Below are positions 38,721 to 48,736 of a stretch of DNA of 49,424 nucleotides, one piece after another. Origin of the DNA: Actinomycetota bacterium (GTDB taxonomy: Bacteria > Actinomycetota > Acidimicrobiia > Acidimicrobiales > Ilumatobacteraceae); NCBI GenBank assembly GCA_027731085.1, contig JAQCDG010000003.1, forward strand, positions 1 to 49,424, read 5' to 3'. The number at the start of each line of letters is the position of its first letter. Position 1 is the first letter of the stretch. The notes beneath the pieces are model-generated. The model was not told the DNA's origin. It saw only the letters and a program-made list of their open reading frames with translations, and ran no database searches. Both the position numbers and the translations under genes were made by a program.

Positions 38721-41092
38721 CGATTGTCGATCCGATCAAAGAAGCGGCGCCGATTGACCCAAATATCGTCAACATCACGATCAACGACAAACCGGTTGTG
38801 GCGCGGAAGGGTGAGTTGATTATCGCGGCGGCTGATCGCACCGAAGATTTCATCCCAAGATTTTGTTATCACCCGCGCATGACCCCAGTTGGCATGTGTC
38901 GCCAATGTCTTGTTGAAGTTGAAACACCGCGTGGGCCGATGATGGTTGTTTCGTGCATGACGCCGGTGGCCGAAGGTCAAATTGTGCGCACTGCAACTGA
39001 CTCGGTCAAGAAAGCCCAAGAGGGCGTGCTCGAATTGTTGTTGGCGAATCATCCACTTGATTGCCCTGTTTGCGACAAGGGCGGCGAGTGCCCGTTGCAA
39101 GATCAGGCCTTTAGCCATGGCCCAGGTGAGAGTCGGTTCGTCGAAGAAAAACGACATTATGAAAAACCGATTGCGATCAGCGACATTGTTTATCTAGATC
39201 GTGAGCGTTGCATTTTGTGTGATCGATGCACGCGATTTGCCGATGAGGTTGCTGGCGATGCGCTGATCACATTTACGAGTCGCGGCAACGACACGCAAGT
39301 GTTGACGTTTCCGGATGAGCCGTTTAGTTCGTATTTTTCTGGCAACACCGTGCAGATTTGCCCGGTTGGCGCGCTGACTGCCAAGCCCTATCGGTTTAAG
39401 GCGCGACCATGGGATCTTGAACAAACCGAGAGCACTTGCACTTCGTGTTCTGTGGGATGTCGAACAGTTGTGCAGAGCAGTCGCGATGAACTTGTCCGCT
39501 ATCAAGGTGTCGACATTGATCCGGTGAACTGGGGTTGGCTGTGCGATCGTGGTCGCTACAACTTTGAATCAGTGAACTCACCAGATCGTTTGACCACGCC
39601 GCTTATTAAGAGCGGTTCAGAACTTGTTGCTACTTCTTGGTCGGTCGCTCTCGAGAGTGCCGCTCGCATGATTCGTCTTGCGCTCGCACAGAACACCAAC
39701 AGCGTGGCGATTTTGGGTGGGGCGCGGGGCACCAACGAAGATGCTTTTGCTTGGGCGATGTTGGCCGACAAACTCGGCATCAATCAGCGCGACGCTCAAC
39801 TCGGTGACGGCTTGAGTCCTGACATTTTTGATCTTGCCCAAGCGACGATTGACCAAACATGTGCGGCGCCGACGATCATCTTGCTCGCACCTGATCTGAA
39901 AGAAGAATTGCCGGTTCTTTATTTGCGTGTGCGTGACGCGGCTCAAAAGCGCAAGTCGCGAATTGTCGAGTTTTCGTCGCACGATTCTGGGTTGACGCCA
40001 TATGCCTGGCGCACGATGGGTTTCGAGCCTGGCAATCAGGCACAAATTGTGCGCGAAGCTCTTGCCACGCCAGAAATGAAAGAGCAACTTGCCCGAGGCG
40101 AAGTCGTTGTCGTCGTTGGTCGAGCCAACTTGGCAGAGAGCGAAGTGTTTACGTTGCAGGCATTGGCCGAAATTTTTGCAGCAGTGCCGAGTGCGAAAGT
40201 TTTGCCAGTTTTGCGTCGTGGAAATGTGCGCGGTGCGGTGACCGCTGGTTTGACACCACAGAATAATTCTGGAGATGCGATCGATATTTTGAATGCAGCT
40301 GCGGCTGGCAAAATTGAGTGCCTTATTTTGTTGGGTGTTGATCCGATGTCTGATGTCGCCGACTCGGGTTTGGTGCAGCGAGCACTTACTCAAGTCAAGA
40401 ATCTGATCAGCATCGACACGATGATCAACGGCTCAAATCGAAATGCCGATCTGGTTCTGCCAGCCGCCGCTTATGGCGAGAAAAATGGCACGACGACGAA
40501 TCTTGAAGGTCGCATCAGCAATGTGACACAGAAAATTACGCCTCGTGGCACATCGCGTCCAGATTGGATGATCGCCACCGAGTTGAGCATCGCCATGGCT
40601 GTAGACATCGGTGTTTCGAGTCTTGAAGATCTGAGCGAAAAACTCGTCAGCACCGTTGCTGCGTTTGCGCCGAGCAGTGATGGCAAGTCGACCAATGGCG
40701 ATGGCGTGTTGATGGCCCGCGAAACACCCGTGACGATTTCCGGCAAGGCAAGCAAAGCAGTCGATCGAAATGCTTACAACTATCGACTTGTTGTTTCGCG
40801 CACGATGTATGACTCTGCGCAATCCACTGTTTCTAGCCCATCGCTTGCGGGCATCATCACCGACGCGGCGATTTTTGTGAATCCGCTCGATCTTGCACGC
40901 ATCGGCGTTGCCGACGGTGCAAGCGTTCGCGTGGGTGCCGAAGGAACGAACATCGTGATTGCAATCAAGGCTCATAACGGTGTGCACCGTGGTGTTGCTT
41001 GGCTGCCGTTTAATCACACGGGCGTAGATATTCGACCGCTACTCAATATTGCCAGCGATGTCGTTGATGTGCGAATTGAGCCAATCAAATGA
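38717..41092 (+). CDS. nuoG: NADH-quinone oxidoreductase subunit G
   Basis: 75-kDa-type subunit, 791 aa. The N-terminal [2Fe-2S] N1b region (FCYHPRMTPVGMCRQCLVEVE) is followed by N5 and N4 ligands in HPLDCPVCDKGGECPLQD and ERCILCDRCTRF. CTSCSVGCR provides the extra N7-type motif. The C-terminal half is a molybdopterin-oxidoreductase-like domain with no catalytic molybdenum function in complex I. It overlaps nuoF and nuoH by four bases each. Confidence 0.95.
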   Translation: MTIVDPIKEAAPIDPNIVNITINDKPVVARKGELIIAAADRTEDFIPRFCYHPRMTPVGMCRQCLVEVETPRGPMMVVSCMTPVAEGQIVRTATDSVKKAQEGVLELLLANHPLDCPVCDKGGECPLQDQAFSHGPGESRFVEEKRHYEKPIAISDIVYLDRERCILCDRCTRFADEVAGDALITFTSRGNDTQVLTFPDEPFSSYFSGNTVQICPVGALTAKPYRFKARPWDLEQTESTCTSCSVGCRTVVQSSRDELVRYQGVDIDPVNWGWLCDRGRYNFESVNSPDRLTTPLIKSGSELVATSWSVALESAARMIRLALAQNTNSVAILGGARGTNEDAFAWAMLADKLGINQRDAQLGDGLSPDIFDLAQATIDQTCAAPTIILLAPDLKEELPVLYLRVRDAAQKRKSRIVEFSSHDSGLTPYAWRTMGFEPGNQAQIVREALATPEMKEQLARGEVVVVVGRANLAESEVFTLQALAEIFAAVPSAKVLPVLRRGNVRGAVTAGLTPQNNSGDAIDILNAAAAGKIECLILLGVDPMSDVADSGLVQRALTQVKNLISIDTMINGSNRNADLVLPAAAYGEKNGTTTNLEGRISNVTQKITPRGTSRPDWMIATELSIAMAVDIGVSSLEDLSEKLVSTVAAFAPSSDGKSTNGDGVLMARETPVTISGKASKAVDRNAYNYRLVVSRTMYDSAQSTVSSPSLAGIITDAAIFVNPLDLARIGVADGASVRVGAEGTNIVIAIKAHNGVHRGVAWLPFNHTGVDIRPLLNIASDVVDVRIEPIK

Positions 41093-42306
41093 TCGCCCTT
41101 GACCCGCTTCTCGAAGGCAACTTGTTGTGGGCGCCGTTGCTGATCGTGTTGGTGAAAGTTTTAATTGTTTTTGTCGTTGGTCTGCTCGCCACGATGTTGA
41201 TGGTGTGGTTTGAGCGCAAAGCAATTGCCGGCATGCAAAATCGAATTGGGCCCAACAAAACTGGTCCATTTGGCATCTTGCAAACTTTGGCTGACGGCAT
41301 CAAGTTGTTCTTTAAGGAAGATTTGTTTCCGAGTCGGGCAGATCGATTTGTTTTTGCGCTTGCACCGTTTTTGTCTTTCGTGCCGGCGTTCTTGGCGTTC
41401 GCAATAATTCCGCTTGGTGGCGACTTTCGTGGCGGATCATCGGGCGAGGTCACTTTGTTCGGCCAGGTAACGCGAATTCAGCTTGCAGATCCGCCGATCG
41501 GTGTGTTGTTTGCGTTGGCGATTTCGTCCATCGCCGTTTACGGCATCATGCTTGCTGGTTGGTCGAGCGGTTCGAAGTATCCATTGCTTGGTTCGGTGCG
41601 AGCATCTGCGCAAATGGTCAGTTACGAAGCGGCACTCGGCTTGTCGCTGGCGTGTGTGCTGTTGCTGGCTGGCACGCTGTCGACGAGTGGCATCGTCGCT
41701 GCGCAGTCGACGATCACCGACTGGCATGTTGTTTCAACCGGAATTGTTCCATTCTTTATTTTCTTGATCGCTGCCACCGCCGAACTCAACCGACCGCCAT
41801 TCGACTTGGTCGAAGCCGAACAAGAACTCGTTGGCGGATTCAACACCGAGTATTCATCCATCCGCTTTGCTTTATTTTATTTGGCCGAGTTCATGAACAC
41901 GGTGACGATGTCGGCGCTGATCGTGACACTGTTCTTTGGCGGTCCACAACCAATCGCGATCGGCAATTTCGTGCTTGATATTCCGTTGTTGCCGAACGCA
42001 CTCGAAGGCACTGTTTGGTTGCTGGCGAAAATCTTGGTGTTTCTTTATATGTACATCTGGTTTCGAGCGACACTGCCGAGGTTGCGCTACGACCAACTCA
42101 TGGACTTGGGTTGGAAGTTGTTGATACCGGCGTCACTTGGTTGGTTCATGTTGCTCGCCGCACAACGACTTGCGCGTCAGAACGGCTGGAACATCATCGT
42201 CGTGACTGCTGGCTCGATCGCCGTGCTTGTGATTTGTTATTTACTGATGCAAGCCGCGATTGCCAAAAGCGCGCGCGACCGCTCGACACAAGGGACAATG
42301 TTCTAA
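41089..42306 (+). CDS. nuoH: NADH-quinone oxidoreductase subunit H
   Basis: Membrane subunit that forms the quinone chamber with NuoB and NuoD, 405 aa with about eight or nine helices. Signature segments: [39 protein letters not shown] and [29 protein letters not shown]. Conserved acidic residues that link quinone chemistry to proton pumping are in the second segment. It ends one base into nuoI. Confidence 0.96.
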   Translation: MIALDPLLEGNLLWAPLLIVLVKVLIVFVVGLLATMLMVWFERKAIAGMQNRIGPNKTGPFGILQTLADGIKLFFKEDLFPSRADRFVFALAPFLSFVPAFLAFAIIPLGGDFRGGSSGEVTLFGQVTRIQLADPPIGVLFALAISSIAVYGIMLAGWSSGSKYPLLGSVRASAQMVSYEAALGLSLACVLLLAGTLSTSGIVAAQSTITDWHVVSTGIVPFFIFLIAATAELNRPPFDLVEAEQELVGGFNTEYSSIRFALFYLAEFMNTVTMSALIVTLFFGGPQPIAIGNFVLDIPLLPNALEGTVWLLAKILVFLYMYIWFRATLPRLRYDQLMDLGWKLLIPASLGWFMLLAAQRLARQNGWNIIVVTAGSIAVLVICYLLMQAAIAKSARDRSTQGTMF

Positions 42307-42938
42307 TGGGTTATCTCGGCGGATTCTTAGTAACTTTTCGACAGCACGGCCCGAAGAATCGAGTCACGACTCAGTATTCGGGTGGTCGAATGTTTCGTCG
42401 CAAGAAGCGCAACGCGAAAAAGATGGATGTCAAAATTGACAAACCCGAGCGTCTGCACGGTCGGCATGTTTTAAATCGCTACGAAGATGGCATGGAAAAG
42501 TGCATCGGGTGCGAGTTATGTTCGGCTGTTTGTCCTGCAAAGTGCATTCATGTGCGTGGCGCCGACAATAATCCGACATCGCCGACTTCGCCAGGTGAGC
42601 GATTTGGCTGGATCTACGAAATCAATTATCTGCGATGCATTCACTGCGATCTGTGCGTTGAAGCATGCCCGACAGAAGCGATCACCGAAACCAAGTTGTT
42701 CGAGTTCTCGTTCACCAATCGTCAAGACGCGATTTATACGAAGGACGAATTGCTTGTTGATCTGACTGGCAAGCCACAGCAACTTGCATGGGAAGATTGG
42801 CGAGAAGGCGAGGATAAAAATACTTCAGGTTGGATGCGGGCAACTGCTGCTTCTGGCGACGCAAACTTCACTGGCGTCGTGTCTTGGAGCGGCGAACTGG
42901 GTCACGGAGTGAGACCGGCAGAAGAAAAGAGCGAGTAA
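42306..42938 (+). CDS. nuoI: NADH-quinone oxidoreductase subunit I
   Basis: Two-cluster ferredoxin-like subunit (N6a and N6b), 210 aa from the ATG overlapping the nuoH stop. Cys motifs: [15 protein letters not shown] and [15 protein letters not shown]. The basic N-terminal segment ([15 protein letters not shown]) and a longer-than-usual C-terminus after residue 150 are noted. An in-frame extension upstream lies within nuoH and is rejected. Confidence 0.96.
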   Translation: MGYLGGFLVTFRQHGPKNRVTTQYSGGRMFRRKKRNAKKMDVKIDKPERLHGRHVLNRYEDGMEKCIGCELCSAVCPAKCIHVRGADNNPTSPTSPGERFGWIYEINYLRCIHCDLCVEACPTEAITETKLFEFSFTNRQDAIYTKDELLVDLTGKPQQLAWEDWREGEDKNTSGWMRATAASGDANFTGVVSWSGELGHGVRPAEEKSE

Positions 42939-43481
42939 GTGGAATTTTTCGTTTTCGTTTGCGCCGCGTTGATGATTTTGTTGGGTGCCGTTGGTGTTAT
43001 CGTGCGCAAACACCCGGTGCATGCGGCACTCAGCCTCGTCCTGACGCTGTTTGGTGTTGCAGTTTCGTTCGTCTCCCAAGAGGCACACTTCTTGGCGGCG
43101 GTGCAGGTGATTGTCTACGCCGGTGCAATCGTGGTGCTGTTTTTGTTCGTGATCATGTTGTTGGGTGTCGACAGAGTTGAAAATCTGCGAACAGAACCAT
43201 TGACCGCACAGCGACCGTTGGCGATAATCACCTGCCTAGGTTTGGTGGGCGTGCTTGTTGCGGCGATAGTCAACGGCAACGGCGTGCTCAACGAGCGCGG
43301 CGAAGGCATCAACTTGCCTGATTTACAAAATGGCTCAGATGCCAACACGGTGCAGCTGGCAGAATCTATTTTTTCGCGATATGTCGTGGCGTTTGAAGTT
43401 ACTTCAGTGTTGTTGGTAATTGCAGTGGTCGGCACGGTGTTGTTGACTCGCAAGCGCCTAGCAAAGGCGAGTGTGAAGTGA
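42939..43481 (+). CDS. nuoJ: NADH-quinone oxidoreductase subunit J
   Basis: Small membrane subunit, 180 aa with five helices. Family segments: [39 protein letters not shown] and [28 protein letters not shown]. The GTG start follows the nuoI stop directly; the end overlaps nuoK by four bases. Confidence 0.95.
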   Translation: MEFFVFVCAALMILLGAVGVIVRKHPVHAALSLVLTLFGVAVSFVSQEAHFLAAVQVIVYAGAIVVLFLFVIMLLGVDRVENLRTEPLTAQRPLAIITCLGLVGVLVAAIVNGNGVLNERGEGINLPDLQNGSDANTVQLAESIFSRYVVAFEVTSVLLVIAVVGTVLLTRKRLAKASVK

Positions 43482-43798
43482 TTTCGCTCAGTTTGACCCC
43501 GACAGCGTCTTGGTATCTGATTTTGGCGGCTGTGCTTTTTGCAATCGGCACATTTGGTGTGTTGGTGCGACGCAACCCGCTAGTCATGTTTATGTGCATT
43601 GAGCTAATGCTCAACGCGGTGAACTTGAGCTTTGTTACTTTGGCTCGTGAACTCAACGACATCAATGGGCAGACGATCGTATTTTTCGTTATGGTCGTTG
43701 CGGCTGCCGAAGTCGTGGTCGGCCTCGGAATCATCGTTTCAATCATGCGCAATCGAGCAGCACTGACGGTCGACGACTTGGCCGAACTCAAAGGCTGA
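43478..43798 (+). CDS. nuoK: NADH-quinone oxidoreductase subunit K
   Basis: MrpC-like membrane subunit, 106 aa, three helices. Conserved acidic residues of the proton path are in [13 protein letters not shown] and in [15 protein letters not shown] start; one-base overlap with nuoL. Confidence 0.95.
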   Translation: MISLSLTPTASWYLILAAVLFAIGTFGVLVRRNPLVMFMCIELMLNAVNLSFVTLARELNDINGQTIVFFVMVVAAAEVVVGLGIIVSIMRNRAALTVDDLAELKG

Positions 43799-45714
43799 TG
43801 ATGCTAGATCTGATTTGGTTTATTCCGTTGTTGCCGCTTGCCGGCGCAGTTTTGAACTTGGTTCTGGGTCGTAAGTTTGGCGATCCGCGCGCTGGTTGGG
43901 TGGCAACAATTGCCACCGGCAGTTCGTTTGTGATCACGGTTCTTGTCTATTTAGAAATGCTCGGACTCGAAGCCAAAGAGCGCAGCCACGTCGAGGTTTT
44001 GTTTTCTTGGCTTCCGGTTGGTTCGTTGCAAGTCGACTTCGCTCTGCTTGCCGACCCGCTCAGCGTGACGATGGCGCTGTTTGTAACCGGCATTTCAACA
44101 TTGATCCATCTTTATGCCATTGGATACATGCACGGTGACGCCAAGTTTTCGAAGTTCTTTCTCTATTTGAATCTGTTCGTGTTCAGCATGTTGATGCTCG
44201 TTCTGGGCGAGAACTTGCTCGTCACTTTCTTGGGCTGGGAGGGTGTTGGTGCATGCAGTTATTTCTTGATCTCTTTCTGGCACACGCGCAACAGCGCCGC
44301 GGTTGCTGGCAAAAAAGCATTCGTCACCAACCGCATCGGCGACTTCGGCGTAATGACGGCAATGTTTTTGGCGTTCTCGGCCGCTGGTTCGCTTTCATAT
44401 AGCGCGATAAACGAGGCTGCGCAAGGTGGCGAACTTGCGCCGGTGACTGCAACTGCGATCGCGATGTTGTTGTTCGTCGGTGCTTGCGGCAAGAGCGCTC
44501 AGTTGCCGCTTTATTTGTGGTTGCCTGACGCGATGGAGGGCCCGACGCCAGTGTCTGCGTTGATCCATGCGGCGACGATGGTTACTTCAGGTGTGTTTTT
44601 GATGACGCGGATTAATCCTGTGCTGCATATTTCTTACGACTGGGCATCGACCGTAATTGCAGTCGTTGGTGCGGCAACTGCGCTTTATGCCGCCACGATT
44701 GCCGTCGCGCAAAACGACATCAAAAAAGTTTTGGCATATAGCACGGTTTCGCAACTTGGGTTCATGTTTTTGGCAATTGGCTCGGGCGCATATGTCGCGG
44801 CGATTTTTCACATGGTGACGCACGCATTTTTCAAAGCGTTGTTGTTCTTGGGTTCGGGTTCGGTAATTCACGGCATGCATCACGAACAAGACATGCGAAG
44901 AATGGGCGCGTTGCGCAAAGTGATGCCGATAACTGGTTTTACTTTTATTATTGGCTGGCTTGCGATTGCAGGTGTGCCACCGTTTGCAGGTTTTTGGTCG
45001 AAAGATGAGATTTTGCTTTATGTTTATGCGAATAATCCCGCGCTATATGTCGTGGGTTTAATCACCGCGTTGCTCACCGCTTACTACATGACTCGTCAAG
45101 TAATCATGGTGTTTTACGGCAAAGCCCGATGGAACGATCACAGCGAGGCCCACGGTGCGCACGGTGAAATTACTCCGCATGAGAGCCCGAAAGTGATGTT
45201 GATACCGCTCGTCGTGCTGGCGGTGCTTTCAATTTTCGGTGGCGCGATGCAGTTGCCGTTCAGCAAGAAGTTGCACTTTTTAGAGCACTGGCTCGCGCCG
45301 GTTGTTGAAGAGTCAGAAGCGCACATCGGCGAAACTTGGGCGTATCAAAATAAATATCTGCTGTTGGTTGTTGCCATCGTCGTCGCGATGACGGGCATTT
45401 TGATTTCAGTGGCCGTCTACGCGAAGTCGAAAATCAAAATTGTTGAGCCAAAAATTCTCGAACAAGCCTGGAACTACGATGCGTCCGTTGCTCGCGTAGT
45501 TGCCGGCCCCGGTGCAGCCACATTTAATTTGATTGCTTGGATTGACGCCAACATCGTCGATGGCATTGTCAACGGTGTCGGCGAATCGATTCGTGGCGTT
45601 GCTGGCTCTGTGCGTCGCGTTCAGAGTGGGTTTGTTCGAACTTATGCGCTGCTCATCACTTTGGGCACCGTTCTGATTCTGGCTTGGTTCTTATTGCGCG
45701 GAGTTCTGCTGTGA
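43798..45714 (+). CDS. nuoL: NADH-quinone oxidoreductase subunit L
   Basis: Distal antiporter-like proton-pumping subunit with the long lateral helix, 638 aa. Signature regions: LGWEGVGACSYFLISFW, GKSAQLPLYLWLPDAMEGPTPVSALIHAATMVTSGVFL with the key Lys and the His-rich segment, and AYSTVSQLGFMFLA, HAFFKALLFLGSGSVIHGMHHEQDMRRMGAL. The C-terminal amphipathic region is present (about residues 500-638). It overlaps nuoM by four bases. Confidence 0.96.
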   Translation: MMLDLIWFIPLLPLAGAVLNLVLGRKFGDPRAGWVATIATGSSFVITVLVYLEMLGLEAKERSHVEVLFSWLPVGSLQVDFALLADPLSVTMALFVTGISTLIHLYAIGYMHGDAKFSKFFLYLNLFVFSMLMLVLGENLLVTFLGWEGVGACSYFLISFWHTRNSAAVAGKKAFVTNRIGDFGVMTAMFLAFSAAGSLSYSAINEAAQGGELAPVTATAIAMLLFVGACGKSAQLPLYLWLPDAMEGPTPVSALIHAATMVTSGVFLMTRINPVLHISYDWASTVIAVVGAATALYAATIAVAQNDIKKVLAYSTVSQLGFMFLAIGSGAYVAAIFHMVTHAFFKALLFLGSGSVIHGMHHEQDMRRMGALRKVMPITGFTFIIGWLAIAGVPPFAGFWSKDEILLYVYANNPALYVVGLITALLTAYYMTRQVIMVFYGKARWNDHSEAHGAHGEITPHESPKVMLIPLVVLAVLSIFGGAMQLPFSKKLHFLEHWLAPVVEESEAHIGETWAYQNKYLLLVVAIVVAMTGILISVAVYAKSKIKIVEPKILEQAWNYDASVARVVAGPGAATFNLIAWIDANIVDGIVNGVGESIRGVAGSVRRVQSGFVRTYALLITLGTVLILAWFLLRGVLL

Positions 45715-47219
45715 TCGCGGCGTCAAGCGAGGTGTTGAGTTTTCCAATTCTTTCGGCGCTTGTGGTGTTGCCTCTCGTGGGTTCAATTGTTGTCGCGCTG
45801 TTGGGCAAGTCGCGCCCAGAGTGGGTGAAACTCGGCGCACTCGTGTCAAGCGTTACAACCGGCGCACTTTCGCTGTGGCTCTTGGGCGCGTTTAAGTCTG
45901 GTGAGGCTGGTTTTCAATTTGTTTCGCAACACGTCTGGATCTCGCAGTGGGGTATTTCATGGCATCTCGGAGTTGACGGTATTTCGCTGTTCTTGGTCGT
46001 GCTCACCGGCATTTTGTTTCCGCTCGTAATAGTTGGTATCGACCCGCACCACAACGAAACCTCATATTTTGCCTGGATGTTGTTGTTGCAAGCAGGCGTG
46101 ATGGGCTCTTTCCTCGCACTTGATTTGTTCTTGTTCTTCGTGATGTTCGAAATCGTGCTGGTGCCGATGTATTTCTTGATCGGTGGTTGGGGTTACGACC
46201 AGCGTGTTTATGCTGCGACAAAGTTTTTCTTGTACACCATGACAGGTTCGGCGTTCATGCTGGTCGGCATCATCGCTACGGTTGCGCTCGCACAACGCGA
46301 TCTAGGAGTTATAACTTTTGATGTCGTCAAGATTGCCGAAGGTGCAAGTTTTTCGACCAATGCGGCGCGATGGCTATTCGTTTCGTTCGCGATTGCATTT
46401 GCCGTAAAGGTGCCGTTGTTTCCATTTCATACTTGGTTGCCCGATGCGCACACGCAAGCGCCAACAGGTGGCTCAGTGATTTTGGCGGGTGTGTTGCTGA
46501 AGATGGGCACCTATGGTTTCTTGCGCTTCGGCGTTTATTTGTTTCCACAGGCTGCGATGTGGGCGCGACCTGTTTTGTTCACGTTGGCAGTGATCGGCAT
46601 TATCTACGGCGCAATCGCCGCAACGATGCAAAGCGATCTAAAACGACTCGTCGCTTATTCTTCAGTTGCTCACCTTGGCTTCATTGTTTTGGGCACATTT
46701 GCGCTCAGTTCGCAAGCCGTAACGGGTGCTGTAATTCAAATGGTCAACCACGGTGTGTCTACTGGCGCTTTGTTCTTGTTGGTCGGCATGATTTATGAGC
46801 GACGACACACGCGAGAAATTGCCGAACTTCGCGGCATTCAACATGTCGCCCCGATTTTCGCGGGCGTATTCACAGTCGTGATGCTTTCGTCTGTTGGATT
46901 GCCGGGCCTGAATGGTTTCGTTGGCGAGTTCTTAATCTTGATCGGATCTTTTGAAGCAGCGCGTTGGTGGACGGTCGTGGCAACTGTCGGTGTGGTTTTG
47001 GCCGCGCTTTATTTGTTGTGGGCTTATCAGCGAGTGTTTCACGGCGAGCCAGATGAAGCTAACTCATCTTTCAAAGAGCTCAACGCCAAAGAGGGGATGC
47101 TGATGGCCGTTTTCGTGGCGATTATTTTGGTGACAGGTATTTATCCAAAACCAATGCTGGAACGCATCGAACCAAGCGTCAATTCGTTTATCGAGCATGT
47201 TGAAGGACGAACAAAGTGA
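45711..47219 (+). CDS. nuoM: NADH-quinone oxidoreductase subunit M
   Basis: Antiporter-like proton-pumping subunit, 502 aa, about 14 helices. Motifs: LGVDGISLFLVVLTG, FFVMFEIVLVPMYFLIGGWG with the conserved Glu, VKVPLFPFHTWLPDAHTQAPTGGSVILAGVLLKMGTYG and LVAYSSVAHLGFI. The GTG start overlapping the nuoL stop is chosen. Confidence 0.96.
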   Translation: MIAASSEVLSFPILSALVVLPLVGSIVVALLGKSRPEWVKLGALVSSVTTGALSLWLLGAFKSGEAGFQFVSQHVWISQWGISWHLGVDGISLFLVVLTGILFPLVIVGIDPHHNETSYFAWMLLLQAGVMGSFLALDLFLFFVMFEIVLVPMYFLIGGWGYDQRVYAATKFFLYTMTGSAFMLVGIIATVALAQRDLGVITFDVVKIAEGASFSTNAARWLFVSFAIAFAVKVPLFPFHTWLPDAHTQAPTGGSVILAGVLLKMGTYGFLRFGVYLFPQAAMWARPVLFTLAVIGIIYGAIAATMQSDLKRLVAYSSVAHLGFIVLGTFALSSQAVTGAVIQMVNHGVSTGALFLLVGMIYERRHTREIAELRGIQHVAPIFAGVFTVVMLSSVGLPGLNGFVGEFLILIGSFEAARWWTVVATVGVVLAALYLLWAYQRVFHGEPDEANSSFKELNAKEGMLMAVFVAIILVTGIYPKPMLERIEPSVNSFIEHVEGRTK

Positions 47220-48727
47220 ACGATCTCTCGACATTTGCCGGCCCAAGTATTGATTGGTTGTCGATCTCGCCAGTTCTCGCGCTCTTGGCCGGCGCATTGT
47301 TGTTGCTTTTGGTCGGTTCACTGACTGGCGAGTGGCCGAAGTATTGGTATTCGTTGACTGCTGTAGTCACTTCGATAGTGGCAATTGGTTTGTCAATCGG
47401 GTTGTGGATTGATGTCAGCAATGATGGTGCAAAATTGTTGATTGGTGGGTCGCTGACTTTAGATCACTTTGCGTTGCTTGGTTCGATTGCTGTTTACGCC
47501 GCGGTGTTGATGGTGAGTTTGATCTCGAGCGACTATTTGACACGTCACGATTCTGAATCACCAGAAATTTATGCGCTTTATTTGACGGCGGCAATCGGCG
47601 CCGTGGTGATGATGTCATCCAACGATTTGATCGTCTTGTTTTTGGGGCTCGAGACGCTGAGTCTGTCGCTTTATTTGTTGGCCGCCAGCAATCGCCAACA
47701 GGCGGCAAGCCAGGAAGCGGGCTTGAAATATTTCATCTTGGGTGGTTTTGCGTCGGCGTTTTTCTTGTATGGCGTGGCGCTGACTTATGGTGTCACGGGT
47801 ACAACTCGATTGAATGATTTGAACACTGCGCTGACTTCATATATTTCTGTGCCGCGCAATGATTCGATTCTGCTGATTGGCATCGGCATGATCTTGGTTG
47901 GTTTTGCGTTCAAAGTTTCGCTCGCACCGTTTCAAATGTGGACGCCAGATGTTTATCAAGGTGCACCAACACCAGTTACGGCGTTCATGGCTTCGGTTGG
48001 CAAAGTCGCCGCGCTTGTTTCGTTGATGCGTGTGTTCGTTGTTGCGTTTCCGTCACGCAGTGACGATTGGGGAGTAGTCGTGCTTGCACTTTCGGCGCTG
48101 ACACTTGTGGTCGGCTCGGTTGTTGCGATCGTGCAGACAAATATCAAACGAATGCTCGCTTATTCGTCGATCAGTCATGCTGGTTTCATTTTGGTTGGTC
48201 TCGAGGTGGCTTCGCATCGTGACTCGGCGAATGCATCCGACGGACTTGTCGCGGTTGGTGTTTATGTGGTTCTTTATGCCGCGCTTGTTGTCGGCACTTT
48301 TGGCGTCGTAACAGTTGTCGCGCGAGATTCAAGTGATTCGGCCAATTCGCTCGAGGCATTCAAAGGTCTGGCTAAAAATCAACCGGTGCTTGGCCTTGTA
48401 ATGACCGTTTTTCTGCTGGCCCAAGCCGGCATGCCGTTGACGAGCGGCTTCGTGGCCAAATTTGGTGTGATTCAGTCCGCGGTTGCCGTCGGTAGTTATC
48501 AACTTGCTGTAATCGCAATGGTTTGCGCGGTGATTGCGGCATTTGTTTATTTGCGAATCATGGTCAGCATGTGGCTCGCTGATAGCGCGTCGACCGAACG
48601 CGTTGCAGTGCCGACGCTTTCACGAGTCGCGATCGGTCTCGCATTCGCGTTCACTTTGTTAATTGGCTTTTTGCCGAGTTTGCTTCTTGACCTAACCGCA
48701 AACCTCGCCCAACTCGCCACCCAATAA
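47216..48727 (+). CDS. nuoN: NADH-quinone oxidoreductase subunit N
   Basis: Third antiporter-like subunit and last gene of the nuo series, 503 aa. Signature segments: LIVLFLGLETLSLSLYLLA, KVSLAPFQMWTPDVYQGAPTPVTAFMASVGKVAAL and MLAYSSISHAGFIL, with the lysines and glutamates expected along the proton path. GTG start overlaps nuoM (GTGA). It is convergent with the amidotransferase gene after a 9-base gap in which I see no terminator. Confidence 0.96.
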   Translation: MNDLSTFAGPSIDWLSISPVLALLAGALLLLLVGSLTGEWPKYWYSLTAVVTSIVAIGLSIGLWIDVSNDGAKLLIGGSLTLDHFALLGSIAVYAAVLMVSLISSDYLTRHDSESPEIYALYLTAAIGAVVMMSSNDLIVLFLGLETLSLSLYLLAASNRQQAASQEAGLKYFILGGFASAFFLYGVALTYGVTGTTRLNDLNTALTSYISVPRNDSILLIGIGMILVGFAFKVSLAPFQMWTPDVYQGAPTPVTAFMASVGKVAALVSLMRVFVVAFPSRSDDWGVVVLALSALTLVVGSVVAIVQTNIKRMLAYSSISHAGFILVGLEVASHRDSANASDGLVAVGVYVVLYAALVVGTFGVVTVVARDSSDSANSLEAFKGLAKNQPVLGLVMTVFLLAQAGMPLTSGFVAKFGVIQSAVAVGSYQLAVIAMVCAVIAAFVYLRIMVSMWLADSASTERVAVPTLSRVAIGLAFAFTLLIGFLPSLLLDLTANLAQLATQ

Positions 48728-48736
48728 TCACGGCGT

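Noticed and set aside
38354-40393. Two long minus-strand ORFs (267 and 258 codons) under nuoF and nuoG
   Set aside because: Both are antisense to strongly conserved complex I genes and show no family features.
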